Below are positions 1 through 7,037 of a DNA stretch of 9,727 nucleotides, piece by piece. The position numbers were made by a program, and so were the translations under genes. A model generated the notes under the pieces. The model was not told where the DNA came from. It saw nothing but the letters and a program-made list of their open reading frames with translations, and did no database searches. Each line of letters opens with the position of its first letter. The first letter of the stretch is position 1. This DNA is from Burkholderiales bacterium UBA6064 (GTDB taxonomy: Bacteria; Pseudomonadota; Gammaproteobacteria; Burkholderiales; Burkholderiaceae_B): positions 1,027 through 10,753 of the forward strand of contig DIYC01000124.1 in NCBI GenBank assembly GCA_002428895.1, written 5' to 3'.

Positions 1-135
1 GTTCAATATCTAAAAGGTTTGTATCGACCTGATTGTTATGACTACAGAATTGAATTGTCTCGAAAGCAAGTCAAAGGCCTTTCAACCTGGTTTCAAACCA
101 ACGAAGTAGAGTTCACATTCGAGAATTTTCACTAA
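1..135 (+). CDS. 3' end of an unrecognised protein (partial, 44 residues visible)
   Basis: Reading in frame from base 1 gives 44 codons without a stop, ending at TAA 133-135. The upstream part of the gene lies outside the window. The visible tail is polar and aromatic-rich, with the pieces GLYRPDCYDYRIELS and the C-terminus FTFENFH. It has no membrane segment and no motif I can assign. It looks coding because the frame is open from the window edge and stops just before a terminator-like hairpin with a T-run, as expected for the end of a transcription unit. I do not recognise the family and propose no function. It is probably transcribed separately from the ABC transporter gene that starts 113 bp downstream. 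Confidence 0.55.
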   Translation, partial: VQYLKGLYRPDCYDYRIELSRKQVKGLSTWFQTNEVEFTFENFH

Positions 136-137
136 AT

Positions 138-159
138 TGGCGTAATTCGCTATTTTTTT
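138..159 (+). terminator. Candidate intrinsic terminator after the partial gene
   Basis: A short stem TGGCG/CGCTA (138-142 with 148-152, one G·T wobble) closes a TAATT loop and is followed directly by seven Ts (153-159). It begins three bases after the stop codon at 133-135. The geometry matches a Rho-independent terminator, but the stem is only 5 bp, so strength is uncertain. Confidence 0.45.
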
Positions 160-248
160 AAATCGGCGTTCCGCTCTAATTCTTGTATACGTTTGTTGGC
201 CTTAAAAAAGTGTTAGCATACTTAAGAATTTCATGGGTAAAGGCGAAT

Positions 249-2063
249 ATGCGTAGAAATTCCGATTTTGAAGCAGTGGATCACAATATGCCTTACCAAG
301 CACGCACTGATTTTCAAACACTTCAAGCGTTACTTCCTTTTTTATTTCGTTTTCCTGTCCGAGTGGTTTTGGCGATTACCTGTTTGGTATTGGCTAAAGT
401 TTCAAATGTCGGCGTGCCTTTGGTCTTAAAAGAGTTAAGTGATCAATTAACTCCCTTATTGCAAAATAGTGCTTTATTAGTGGCAGCAGTAGTTCCCATT
501 GGCTTGCTGCTCACCTATGGTGCATTAAGAATTTTATCCACTCTGTTTACTGAATTGCGGGAATTTATTTTCGCACGAGTAACTCATAGTGCTGTGAAAG
601 AGCTCTGTTTAAATGTTTTTTCGCACCTGCAAGCTTTGTCGTTGCGGTTTCATTTAAATCGTCGCACAGGAAGCGTGACGCGTGATGTTGAGCGAGGAAG
701 TCGAGCAATCTCCAGTTTGATTAGTTATACGTTGTATAGCACGTTACCTACTTTGATTGAAGTATTGTTGGTAATTGGGTATTTGTATATTAATTACGAT
801 CTTTGGTTTTCCGTGATTGTGGCTGTTTCAATTGTTTTGTATGTTGTGTTTACTTTTAAAGTGACTACTTGGAGAGTTAAATTTCGCCGAACTATGAATG
901 ACCTAGATTCTCAGGCAAACTCGACAGCCGTAGATGCGTTGATTAATTATGAAACGGTGAAATATTTTGGTTGTGAAGAGTATGAAGCCAAGCGTTATGG
1001 CGACAGCATGGCAGCGTACCAAGAGGCAGCTATTAAGTCGCAGCAAAGCTTAACCCTATTAAATATGGGACAAAGTGCACTGATGGCTTTAGCGGTGACC
1101 GCTGTATTGTGGCGAGCTACTGTTGGGGTTTTAAATGAACAGCTTAGCCTGGGTGATTTAGTGTTGATTAATGCTTTTATGATTCAGCTTTATATCCCTC
1201 TTAATTTTTTAGGCGTGATTTATCGAGAAATTAAGCAATGTTTGGTTGATATTGAACGTTTGTTTAGTTTGTTAGATGAGCCTTGTGAAATTAAAGACCA
1301 ACCAAATGCAAAGCCTCTCGTTACGCAGGGAGCAACGATTGAATTTCATGCGGTAAATTTTAGTTATGAGGCACAGCGTCCTATTCTTAAAAATCTTTCG
1401 TTTTCTATTCCAGCAGGACAAACTGTTGCGGTTGTTGGGCATAGCGGGGCAGGTAAATCCACTCTATGTCGGTTGTTATATCGTTTTTATGAGGTTACCG
1501 GCGGGCAAATTTTAATCGATGGGGAAGACATTACTGAAGTCACACAGGCTTCGCTTCGCAGTCAAATTGGTATTGTTCCTCAAGACACAGTGTTGTTTAA
1601 TCATACAATTGGTTACAATATTGGGTATGCCAGGCCAGGGGCGACTCAAGAGGAGATTCAAAGTGCTGCGAAAGCAGCGTCAATACATGACTTTATTTGC
1701 CTTTTGCCACAAGGGTATGAAACTAAAGTTGGAGAGCGAGGTTTAAAATTGTCAGGGGGAGAAAAACAACGTGTAGCAATTGCTCGTGCTATTTTAAAAA
1801 ACCCCTCTATTTTTGTGTTCGATGAGGCTACTTCTTCACTTGATTCCGCCACTGAAAAACTCATTCAGCTGCAACTCAAAGAATTGTCTCGATCTCGAAC
1901 TACTCTGATTATCGCTCATCGGCTCTCTACCATTATTCATGCCAATAAAATACTCGTTTTCAAACAAGGTGAGTTGTTTGAGTCAGGAACGCACATAGAA
2001 TTATTAAACCAGAATGGTCAGTATGCGACCATGTGGAATCACCAACAACATCACATTGAATAA
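249..2063 (+). CDS. Atm1/HMT1-family ABC exporter, fused permease-ATPase half-transporter
   Basis: A 604-residue half-transporter, expected to work as an inner-membrane homodimer. The N-terminal six-helix membrane domain (about residues 35-330) carries Atm1-family hallmarks: NRRTG at 137-141, followed by TRDVERG (144-150), and ETVKYFG at 235-241. The C-terminal ATPase domain has Walker A GHSGAGKST (397-405), signature LSGGE (501-505), Walker B IFVFDE (521-526) and switch histidine H557, so it appears catalytically intact. Known bacterial and mitochondrial Atm1 proteins export glutathione derivatives, linking them to metal/thiol detoxification or Fe-S maturation; the substrate here is inferred. 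I chose ATG 249, which has AAGGCG just upstream and gives the 'MRR' start typical of betaproteobacterial homologues. A TTG at 183 would add 22 residues but has no support. The lysR gene begins 14 bp after its stop, so the two are probably cotranscribed. Confidence 0.9.
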   Translation: MRRNSDFEAVDHNMPYQARTDFQTLQALLPFLFRFPVRVVLAITCLVLAKVSNVGVPLVLKELSDQLTPLLQNSALLVAAVVPIGLLLTYGALRILSTLFTELREFIFARVTHSAVKELCLNVFSHLQALSLRFHLNRRTGSVTRDVERGSRAISSLISYTLYSTLPTLIEVLLVIGYLYINYDLWFSVIVAVSIVLYVVFTFKVTTWRVKFRRTMNDLDSQANSTAVDALINYETVKYFGCEEYEAKRYGDSMAAYQEAAIKSQQSLTLLNMGQSALMALAVTAVLWRATVGVLNEQLSLGDLVLINAFMIQLYIPLNFLGVIYREIKQCLVDIERLFSLLDEPCEIKDQPNAKPLVTQGATIEFHAVNFSYEAQRPILKNLSFSIPAGQTVAVVGHSGAGKSTLCRLLYRFYEVTGGQILIDGEDITEVTQASLRSQIGIVPQDTVLFNHTIGYNIGYARPGATQEEIQSAAKAASIHDFICLLPQGYETKVGERGLKLSGGEKQRVAIARAILKNPSIFVFDEATSSLDSATEKLIQLQLKELSRSRTTLIIAHRLSTIIHANKILVFKQGELFESGTHIELLNQNGQYATMWNHQQHHIE

Positions 2064-2077
2064 AGGCAGTATGTTCT

Positions 2078-2995
2078 ATGGATACTAAATGGCTTGAAGA
2101 TTTTGTCACGTTGGCTCGAACTGGTAGTTTTTCTAAAGCAGCCAAGCAACGTAAGGTAACGCAGCCAGCTTTTTCGCGTAGAATACAAGCCTTAGAAGTT
2201 TGGTTGGGTTGTGAATTAATTGATCGGGGGGTTTTCCCGACACGATTGTCTGTTCAAGGCAATCTGTTTTACGAGCAAGCGCTCACCATGCTTGAGCAAA
2301 TTCGCCAAACTCGTAATTTGGTTCGAGGGGGGCAAGTTAATTTGCCTGGTGGCGAGATTCACGTGACGGTACCCCATACCATTGCGTTTAGTCGCTGTCC
2401 CGTTTGGTTTGAGGGTCTGCGTTCTGGCCTTTCTGCAGCAGGCAAAAATGTGAGCTTTCGTTTAACCGCAAGAAATGTGCACGATGCAGTGGGTTTCTTT
2501 GTAGACGGGGGTTGTGATTTCTTAGTGTGTTTTGACCATCCTATGGAGCCAATTAACTTTGACGAAGATAAATTTGAAGTACGGCCCTTGGGTCGAGAAG
2601 AGCTTAAACCTTATTCAAAAGTTCAAAATGGTCGGCCTTTATACACGATAGATCCTCTTGCTAGTAAACCATTACCTATTTTGCGGTTTGTTAAGCATGC
2701 TTACTTATCACATATGATGGAAATTTGTTTTTCTAATGGTCCCTTATTTCGGCATGAGACTATTTTTCAAACAGACATGTCAGAATGTTTAAAAGCCATG
2801 TGTGAACGTGGTGCGGGGGTTGCCTGGTTGCCAACCAGCACCGTTGGTGAATTGTTTTATTCTAATTTAGTTGCTCTAGAGGGGCCTTATAAAACAGTGA
2901 TTGATGTGCATTTAATCCGTCGAAAGCCTAAACCAGAGGACGAACCACTTCATGCCGAATTGTTAGAACAAGTTTGGCAGTTATGGCCTGAATAG
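2078..2995 (+). CDS. LysR-family transcriptional regulator, HypT/YjiE-like
   Basis: A 305-residue protein of normal LysR length. Residues 1-60 form the winged helix-turn-helix, with FSKAAKQRKVTQPAFSRRIQALE at the core written here in two parts: FSKAAKQRKVTQ and PAFSRRIQALE. The rest is the two-lobed effector-binding domain. The segments KWLEDFVTLA, RRIQALEVWLG and LIDR..FPTRL resemble the E. coli hypochlorite-responsive regulator HypT (YjiE) more than the CysB or CbbR branches. The C-terminal half is rich in Met and Cys (HMMEICF, MSECLKAMCERG), which is of interest because HypT is controlled by methionine oxidation; that mechanism is not shown here. ATG 2078 has AAGGCAG about 8 bases upstream. 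The gene lies 14 bp behind the Atm1-like exporter and 107 bp ahead of aspA, all on the same strand. It may regulate aspA-gltIJKL, the exporter, or genes elsewhere. Confidence 0.88.
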   Translation: MDTKWLEDFVTLARTGSFSKAAKQRKVTQPAFSRRIQALEVWLGCELIDRGVFPTRLSVQGNLFYEQALTMLEQIRQTRNLVRGGQVNLPGGEIHVTVPHTIAFSRCPVWFEGLRSGLSAAGKNVSFRLTARNVHDAVGFFVDGGCDFLVCFDHPMEPINFDEDKFEVRPLGREELKPYSKVQNGRPLYTIDPLASKPLPILRFVKHAYLSHMMEICFSNGPLFRHETIFQTDMSECLKAMCERGAGVAWLPTSTVGELFYSNLVALEGPYKTVIDVHLIRRKPKPEDEPLHAELLEQVWQLWPE

Positions 2996-3085
2996 CATGT
3001 TTATCCCTCGTTGGAGGGTGTTGCTTGGTTTCGCGGTCTACGCGTGTTTTAATCCAATTGTTTGTGCCCTTAGGGTAAAATGTTT

Positions 3086-3105
3086 CATAAGAGAGTTTAG
3101 TTATG
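3086..3105. repeat. Perfect inverted repeat CATAA-N10-TTATG over the aspA start
   Basis: CATAA (3086-3090) and TTATG (3101-3105) are exact reverse complements separated by 10 bases. The right arm contains the aspA ATG and the spacer holds most of its purine-rich ribosome site. It could be an operator half-site pair or a weak mRNA hairpin that exposes the ribosome site in its loop. Five-base AT-rich arms can arise by chance. Confidence 0.25.
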
Positions 3106-4524
3106 TCATCTTCACAGTCTCGGATCGAAAAAGACCTACTTGGCGAGAAATCCATACCTGCCAATGCTTATTGGGGAGTTCATACCAGTCGAGCCTTAGA
3201 TAATTATCAAATCACTGGTTTTCCGCTTTATAATGCCCCAGAACTAGTCAATGCCTTGGTGTCGGTTAAGTGGTCTGCCGCTAAAGCAAACGCCGATCTG
3301 AATGTCATTCCAAGAGATATTGCTGAGGCCATCGGTAAGGCGTGCCTTGAAATTCGACAAGGTCGTTTGCACGATCAATTTGTCGTTGACGTGATTCAGG
3401 GTGGTGCGGGCACCTCTACCAATATGAATGCCAACGAGGTAGTGGCCAATCGCGCCATCGAGCTGTTGGGTGGCAAAAAAGGAAATTATAAGTTGGTGCA
3501 TCCAATTGAGCATGTAAATGCTTCGCAGAGCACCAATGATGTGTATCCAACTGCCGTTAAAATTGGCCTAATTAATGCAATTGTCGGTTTAAGCCGAGAA
3601 ATGAGTTTACTCAAAGAGGCATTTGCCGAAAAGGCTAATCAATTTCAGCACGTGCTAAAAATTGGTAGAACGCAACTCCAAGATGCCGTGCCTATGACTT
3701 TGGGGCAAGAGTTTTCGGCTTTCTCAGTCATGATTGCTGAAGATACCTTGCGGCTTCAAGAAGCGATTAGTTTAATTCATGAGATTAATTTGGGTGCTAC
3801 TGCAATTGGTACCGGAATTAATACAGACCCAGAGTATGCCTCTAGAGCTCGGGGTTACTTGGTGGAGTTAACAGAATTAGAGTTAGTGACCGCCGCTAAC
3901 TTGGTTGAAGCTACCCAAGACACAGGTGCGTTTGTTCAACTTTCTGGAGTATTAAAACGAATTGCGGTCAAACTTTCTAAAGTATGCAACGATTTGCGTT
4001 TATTGTCTTCTGGGCCACAGGCAGGTTTAAACGAAATTAATTTGCCTGCAAAAGCGGCAGGTTCTTCGATCATGCCCGGAAAAGTGAATCCAATCATTCC
4101 CGAAGTTGTTAACCAAGTTGCATTTGAAGTCATTGGTAATGACGTGACTGTGACGATGGCGGCTGAAGCCGGTCAGTTGCAGTTGAACGCGTTCGAGCCG
4201 ATTATCGCTTGGAGTTTATTCAAAAGTATTTATCATTTAACTGCTGCATGTAACACACTGACTATTAATTGCGTTCAAGGAATTACAGCCAACGAAGCTT
4301 TGTTACGCGAGCGAGTCAATAGTTCAGCATCTCTAGCTACCGCGTTAAACCCTTATATTGGTTATGATCAAGCCTCAGAAATTGCTAAATTGGCTCTTAA
4401 AACAGGTCGTCGAGTCGATGAATTGGTGCTTGAAAAGAATTTATTAACGAAAGAAGAATTGAGCGAGATTGTAAAACCTGAAGTGCTTACCCAACCCAGG
4501 AGAATTATTAACAAAAAGCCTTAA
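3103..4524 (+). CDS. aspA: Aspartate ammonia-lyase (aspartase)
   Basis: A 473-residue cytoplasmic enzyme converting L-aspartate to fumarate and ammonium, expected to be a homotetramer. It belongs to the aspartase/fumarase superfamily. The three conserved blocks that build the active site are present: GTSTNMNANEV (from about residue 103), HVNASQSTND (137-146) and the mobile serine loop GSSIMPGKVNP (320-330). Aspartase rather than class II fumarase is indicated by IGTGINTDPEY, by STNDVYPTA instead of the fumarase-type SSNDTFPTA, and by close similarity to E. coli AspA through RLLSSGPQAGLNEINLP and TMAAEAGQLQLN. ATG 3103 has AAGAGAG seven bases upstream. It follows a lysR gene and precedes gltI by 58 bp, so import and catabolism of aspartate are encoded together. 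A 9-bp hairpin starts at the first base after its stop codon. Confidence 0.95.
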   Translation: MSSSQSRIEKDLLGEKSIPANAYWGVHTSRALDNYQITGFPLYNAPELVNALVSVKWSAAKANADLNVIPRDIAEAIGKACLEIRQGRLHDQFVVDVIQGGAGTSTNMNANEVVANRAIELLGGKKGNYKLVHPIEHVNASQSTNDVYPTAVKIGLINAIVGLSREMSLLKEAFAEKANQFQHVLKIGRTQLQDAVPMTLGQEFSAFSVMIAEDTLRLQEAISLIHEINLGATAIGTGINTDPEYASRARGYLVELTELELVTAANLVEATQDTGAFVQLSGVLKRIAVKLSKVCNDLRLLSSGPQAGLNEINLPAKAAGSSIMPGKVNPIIPEVVNQVAFEVIGNDVTVTMAAEAGQLQLNAFEPIIAWSLFKSIYHLTAACNTLTINCVQGITANEALLRERVNSSASLATALNPYIGYDQASEIAKLALKTGRRVDELVLEKNLLTKEELSEIVKPEVLTQPRRIINKKP

Positions 4525-4545
4525 GTTTTCATTTTTAATGAAGAC
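4525..4545 (+). promoter_or_regulatory. Intercistronic hairpin between aspA and gltI
   Basis: GTTTTCATT (4525-4533) pairs with AATGAAGAC (4537-4545) across a TTT loop, giving a 9-bp stem with one T·G wobble. It starts at the base after the aspA stop. No T-run follows, so it is not a classical terminator. A role as an mRNA processing or 3'-end stabilising element is inferred. Confidence 0.45.
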
Positions 4546-4570
4546 AAGTTCTACAATAGAGCAAATCATT

Positions 4571-4576
4571 AGGAGA
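4571..4576 (+). promoter_or_regulatory. Shine-Dalgarno site that fixes the gltI start
   Basis: AGGAGA lies six bases before ATG 4583. An in-frame ATG at 4538 would add 15 residues in front of the signal peptide, but it sits inside the aspA-gltI hairpin and lacks such a site. Confidence 0.8.
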
Positions 4577-4582
4577 TTTTCA

Positions 4583-5491
4583 ATGAAGTTAAGCATGCTG
4601 TTACCGCTCGCTCTTTGTTTAAAACTTTTGGGTATACAGTCCGTATTGGCCTCTAGCACCGTACCTTTTACAGGCACATTAAAAAAAGCTCAAGAAACTG
4701 GTGTTTTAGTGATTGGCTACCGAGAATCCTCGGTGCCTTTTTCTTATTTGGATCACAATCAAGAGCCAATTGGATACTCTCTTGATTTATGCAGTTACGT
4801 GGTTAAAGCGGTTAAGCAGCGCCTTAAGCGCCCTGACCTTCAAGTGCAGTTACAACCAGTTACTTCTGCCAATCGTATCCCGTTGTTGCAAAATGGTACG
4901 ATCGATATCGAATGTGGTTCAACCACGAATTCCGTTAAACGTCAACAGCAGGTTGCTTTCGGTAACACGACGTTTGTTACGAATGTTCGGGTAGTCGTTA
5001 AGAAAGACAGTGGCATTAATTCTTTGGCTGATTTGAATGGGCAACCGATTGCTACCACTTCAGGTACCACTTCTGTCCAATTAATTAAACAGCACGAAAA
5101 AGGGCAATCGATTGATCTGCGTGAAATTTATGGTAAAGATCATGCTCAGAGTTTTTTATTGGTTGCAAACGACAGGGCTAAAGCGTTTGTGATGGACGAT
5201 ATTTTAATAGCGGGGTTGGTTGCCAACAGTGCAGAACCGGATGCTTATAAATTTTTACCCGAAATTTTGCGCACTGAGCCTTATGGCATTATGATCAGAA
5301 AAAATGACCCTGAATTTAAAATTCTGGTTGATGCTATCTTAAGTAACTTGATGTTGAGTGGTGAAATCAATAAAATTTATGCGAAGTGGTTTGAAAGTCC
5401 TATTCCTCCTCACAGTGTCAATCTTCATTTTCCAATGTCAGAAGCACTTAAAAAAGCCATTGCAGCACCTAATTCAGAAGGTGTTCAATAA
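4583..5491 (+). CDS. gltI: Glutamate/aspartate ABC transporter, periplasmic substrate-binding protein
   Basis: A 302-residue protein, the same length as E. coli GltI, of the family-3 extracellular solute-binding proteins. A Sec signal peptide covers about residues 1-23 (MKLS, then a leucine-rich core, then SVLA before SST), with predicted cleavage after VLA. The mature protein keeps GltI-like blocks around the ligand: GYRESSVPFSY (from 45), NRIPLLQNGT, ECGSTTNS (110-117), TTSGTTS (158-164), the KDHAQSF segment and FVMDD. It should bind L-glutamate and L-aspartate in the periplasm and deliver them to GltJK; which is preferred cannot be read from sequence. ATG 4583 is chosen over the upstream ATG 4538 because of the AGGAGA site and because the signal peptide then starts correctly. 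Hairpins flank the gene on both sides, consistent with separately tuned, high expression of the binding protein. Confidence 0.94.
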   Translation: MKLSMLLPLALCLKLLGIQSVLASSTVPFTGTLKKAQETGVLVIGYRESSVPFSYLDHNQEPIGYSLDLCSYVVKAVKQRLKRPDLQVQLQPVTSANRIPLLQNGTIDIECGSTTNSVKRQQQVAFGNTTFVTNVRVVVKKDSGINSLADLNGQPIATTSGTTSVQLIKQHEKGQSIDLREIYGKDHAQSFLLVANDRAKAFVMDDILIAGLVANSAEPDAYKFLPEILRTEPYGIMIRKNDPEFKILVDAILSNLMLSGEINKIYAKWFESPIPPHSVNLHFPMSEALKKAIAAPNSEGVQ

Positions 5492-5493
5492 AT

Positions 5494-5519
5494 AAGAATC
5501 TGTTCGCTCGCAGGTTCTT
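5494..5519 (+). promoter_or_regulatory. First hairpin in the gltI-gltJ gap
   Basis: AAGAATCTG (5494-5502) pairs with CAGGTTCTT (5511-5519), a 9-bp stem with one T·G wobble and an eight-base loop TTCGCTCG. It begins two bases after the gltI stop. The nearest T-run is ten bases away and belongs to the next hairpin, so it looks more like an mRNA-stabilising or partial-attenuation element than a full terminator. It lies within the 107-bp gap before gltJ. Confidence 0.55.
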
Positions 5520-5524
5520 CATAC

Positions 5525-5543
5525 GGGATTTTTTAGGAATCCC
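5525..5543 (+). promoter_or_regulatory. Second hairpin in the gltI-gltJ gap
   Basis: GGGATT (5525-5530) pairs exactly with AATCCC (5538-5543); two T·G wobbles could extend the stem inward. Six Ts (5529-5534) overlap the left arm and loop instead of trailing the stem, so this does not fit a standard terminator. With the preceding hairpin it makes a tandem structure between the binding-protein gene and the permease genes. Confidence 0.45.
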
Positions 5544-5598
5544 ATAAGGTTGCTGTACCCTTCAAGGCCAGTTAACTTGCAACAAGTAGAAGGTTAGT

Positions 5599-6339
5599 AT
5601 GATCGATGATCTCAATTGGTTTTTATTTTTTGAGCCAATCATGGAGGGTGAAACTGTAGTTTGGTGGCAATTTCTTCAAGTAGGTTTGTACTTCACTTTG
5701 GGCTTGTCGCTTGCTGCTGGTTTTATGGCTTTTTGGATAGGTTCTTTGGTGGGGATTCTTCGAACGACATCCTCTACCTTTTTCTGCCTATTAGGTAACC
5801 TATATGTTGAAGTGTTCAGAAATGTACCTTTAATTGTGCAGTTTTTTCTATGGTATTTTGTGGTGCCCGAGCTAGTGCCTGCCATTAAGACTTGGTCGAT
5901 CGAGCAAGACCCCACCTTGGTGCAATTCATTGCTTCGGTGGTGTGCTTGGGTTTGTATACGGGTGCACGGGTTGCAGAACAAGTTAAATCAGGCATTTTA
6001 TCGTTGCCTTCAGGGCAAAAAGATGCAGGTTATGCTTTAGGTTTAACCCAAGCACAAACTTATCAGCACGTCATTATGCCTATGGCCTATCGAATTATTA
6101 TTCCACCTTTAACGTCCGAGGCCATGAATATGATTAAAAACTCATCGGTTGCGTTGACTATAGGACTCACAGAGTTGACTTTTAGAACCCAAGAAATGGG
6201 CGAAACTACATTTGCTTTTTTAGAAGCATATGTGGCTGCAACCTGTATTTATGTTGTTGTGTCATTTACCGTGAATCGAATTATGGTGTTTATTGAAAAA
6301 TCATTCACTGTACCTGGTTATATCTCGGAGAATCAATAA
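5599..6339 (+). CDS. gltJ: Glutamate/aspartate ABC transporter permease GltJ
   Basis: A 246-residue inner-membrane permease, equal in length to E. coli GltJ, of the HisM/GlnP-type polar amino acid permease family. About five hydrophobic segments are visible, beginning around VGLYFTLGLSLAAGF. Landmarks include EVFRNVPLIVQFFLWYF, the typical start of the permease core, and the cytoplasmic EAA loop from E127 (EQVKSGILSLP, then AGYALGLT), which docks on the ATPase. It should pair with GltK to form the channel. ATG 5599 has AGAAGG five bases upstream. Its TAA stop overlaps the gltK ATG by one base (TAATG), indicating translational coupling. It is separated from gltI by 107 bp containing two hairpins, so its expression may be lower than that of gltI. 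Confidence 0.94.
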   Translation: MIDDLNWFLFFEPIMEGETVVWWQFLQVGLYFTLGLSLAAGFMAFWIGSLVGILRTTSSTFFCLLGNLYVEVFRNVPLIVQFFLWYFVVPELVPAIKTWSIEQDPTLVQFIASVVCLGLYTGARVAEQVKSGILSLPSGQKDAGYALGLTQAQTYQHVIMPMAYRIIIPPLTSEAMNMIKNSSVALTIGLTELTFRTQEMGETTFAFLEAYVAATCIYVVVSFTVNRIMVFIEKSFTVPGYISENQ

Positions 6340-7028
6340 TGCAAGAAATTGATTTTACGGTGATATCAGACTCGCTGCCTTATTTATTAGAAGGTTTGGT
6401 TTACACCTTACAGTTGACTGTAGTGGCAACATTCGGGGGGTTATTTTTTGGAACTTTATTGGCTTTAGCTAGGCTTTCAGGAATTTCGTTGTTGAGTAGT
6501 TTCGCAGCAGGTTATGTGAATTTGATGCGTTCTATCCCATTAATTCTTGTTATTTTTTGGTTTTATTTTTTAGTTCCGCTGCTTTTGCAAGAATTGATGG
6601 GGTATGAAAGACCTCCCCAAGTTGGCCCTGAACGATCTGCTTACATTACCTTTATTCTATTTGAAGCTGCTTTCTTTTGTGAAATTATGCGCGCAGGGAT
6701 TCAAAGTATACCGAGGGGTCAGGTCAGTGCCTCGTATGCGTTGGGTTTAACATACGGCCAGTCTATGCGTTTGGTCATTTTGCCGCAGGCATTTCAAAAT
6801 ATGCTACCAGTCTTGTTAACTCAGATTATTATTTTATTTCAAGACACTTCGTTGGTGTATGTGTTATCTGTAACCGATTTTCTGGGAGCGGCATCAAAAA
6901 TTGCTCAACGTGACAGTACGCTTGTTGAAATGTATTTATTTGTTGCTTTGGTGTATTTGGTGATTTGTTTTTCATTGTCAATGTTGGTGAAAGCAATTCA
7001 AAGAAGAACTCAAATTATTCGTTTGTAG
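6339..7028 (+). CDS. gltK: Glutamate/aspartate ABC transporter permease GltK
   Basis: A 229-residue inner-membrane permease, slightly longer than E. coli GltK. It has about five membrane segments, the first around LLEGLVYTLQLTVVATFGG. The conserved YVNLMRSIPLILVIFWFYF segment and the EAA loop from E115 (EIMRAGIQSIPRGQ, then ASYALGLT) mark the HisM/GlnP permease family. It should form a heterodimeric pore with GltJ and couple to GltL. ATG 6339 overlaps the gltJ stop (TAATG), and CGGAG lies a few bases before it. The gltL ribosome site begins inside its stop codon region and the gltL GTG starts 9 bp after the stop, so the three genes form a tight operon. Confidence 0.93.
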   Translation: MQEIDFTVISDSLPYLLEGLVYTLQLTVVATFGGLFFGTLLALARLSGISLLSSFAAGYVNLMRSIPLILVIFWFYFLVPLLLQELMGYERPPQVGPERSAYITFILFEAAFFCEIMRAGIQSIPRGQVSASYALGLTYGQSMRLVILPQAFQNMLPVLLTQIIILFQDTSLVYVLSVTDFLGAASKIAQRDSTLVEMYLFVALVYLVICFSLSMLVKAIQRRTQIIRL

Positions 7029-7037
7029 GAGATCTCT

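Noticed and set aside
183..248. TTG-initiated 22-residue extension of the Atm1-like exporter
   Set aside because: No ribosome site precedes the TTG, and the ATG at 249 has AAGGCG upstream and the N-terminus expected for the family.
3005..3018. CCCTC-GTTG-GAGGG hairpin after lysR as a terminator
   Set aside because: The 5-bp stem is exact, but no T-run follows, and aspA continues on the same strand 85 bp later. It is too weak to call.
3053..3081. Sigma-70 promoter before aspA (TAAAAT at 3076-3081)
   Set aside because: The -10-like hexamer is good, but nothing resembling TTGACA sits 16-18 bp upstream. A promoter here is plausible but not supported by sequence alone.
3103..4524. Class II fumarase (fumC) instead of aspartase
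   Set aside because: The STNDVYPTA and IGTGIN segments and the C-terminal half follow AspA rather than FumC, and the linked glutamate/aspartate importer fits aspartase.
4526..4557. Sigma-70 promoter before gltI (TACAAT at 4552-4557)
   Set aside because: The best -35-like hexamer (TTTTCA at 4526-4531) is 20 bp away and overlaps the intercistronic hairpin, so the spacing is poor.
5676..5996. A 106-codon open frame on the minus strand inside gltJ
   Set aside because: It lies wholly antisense to a strongly conserved permease gene and its translation has no recognisable domain. Similar antisense frames inside the Atm1-like gene, aspA and waaC were dropped for the same reason.
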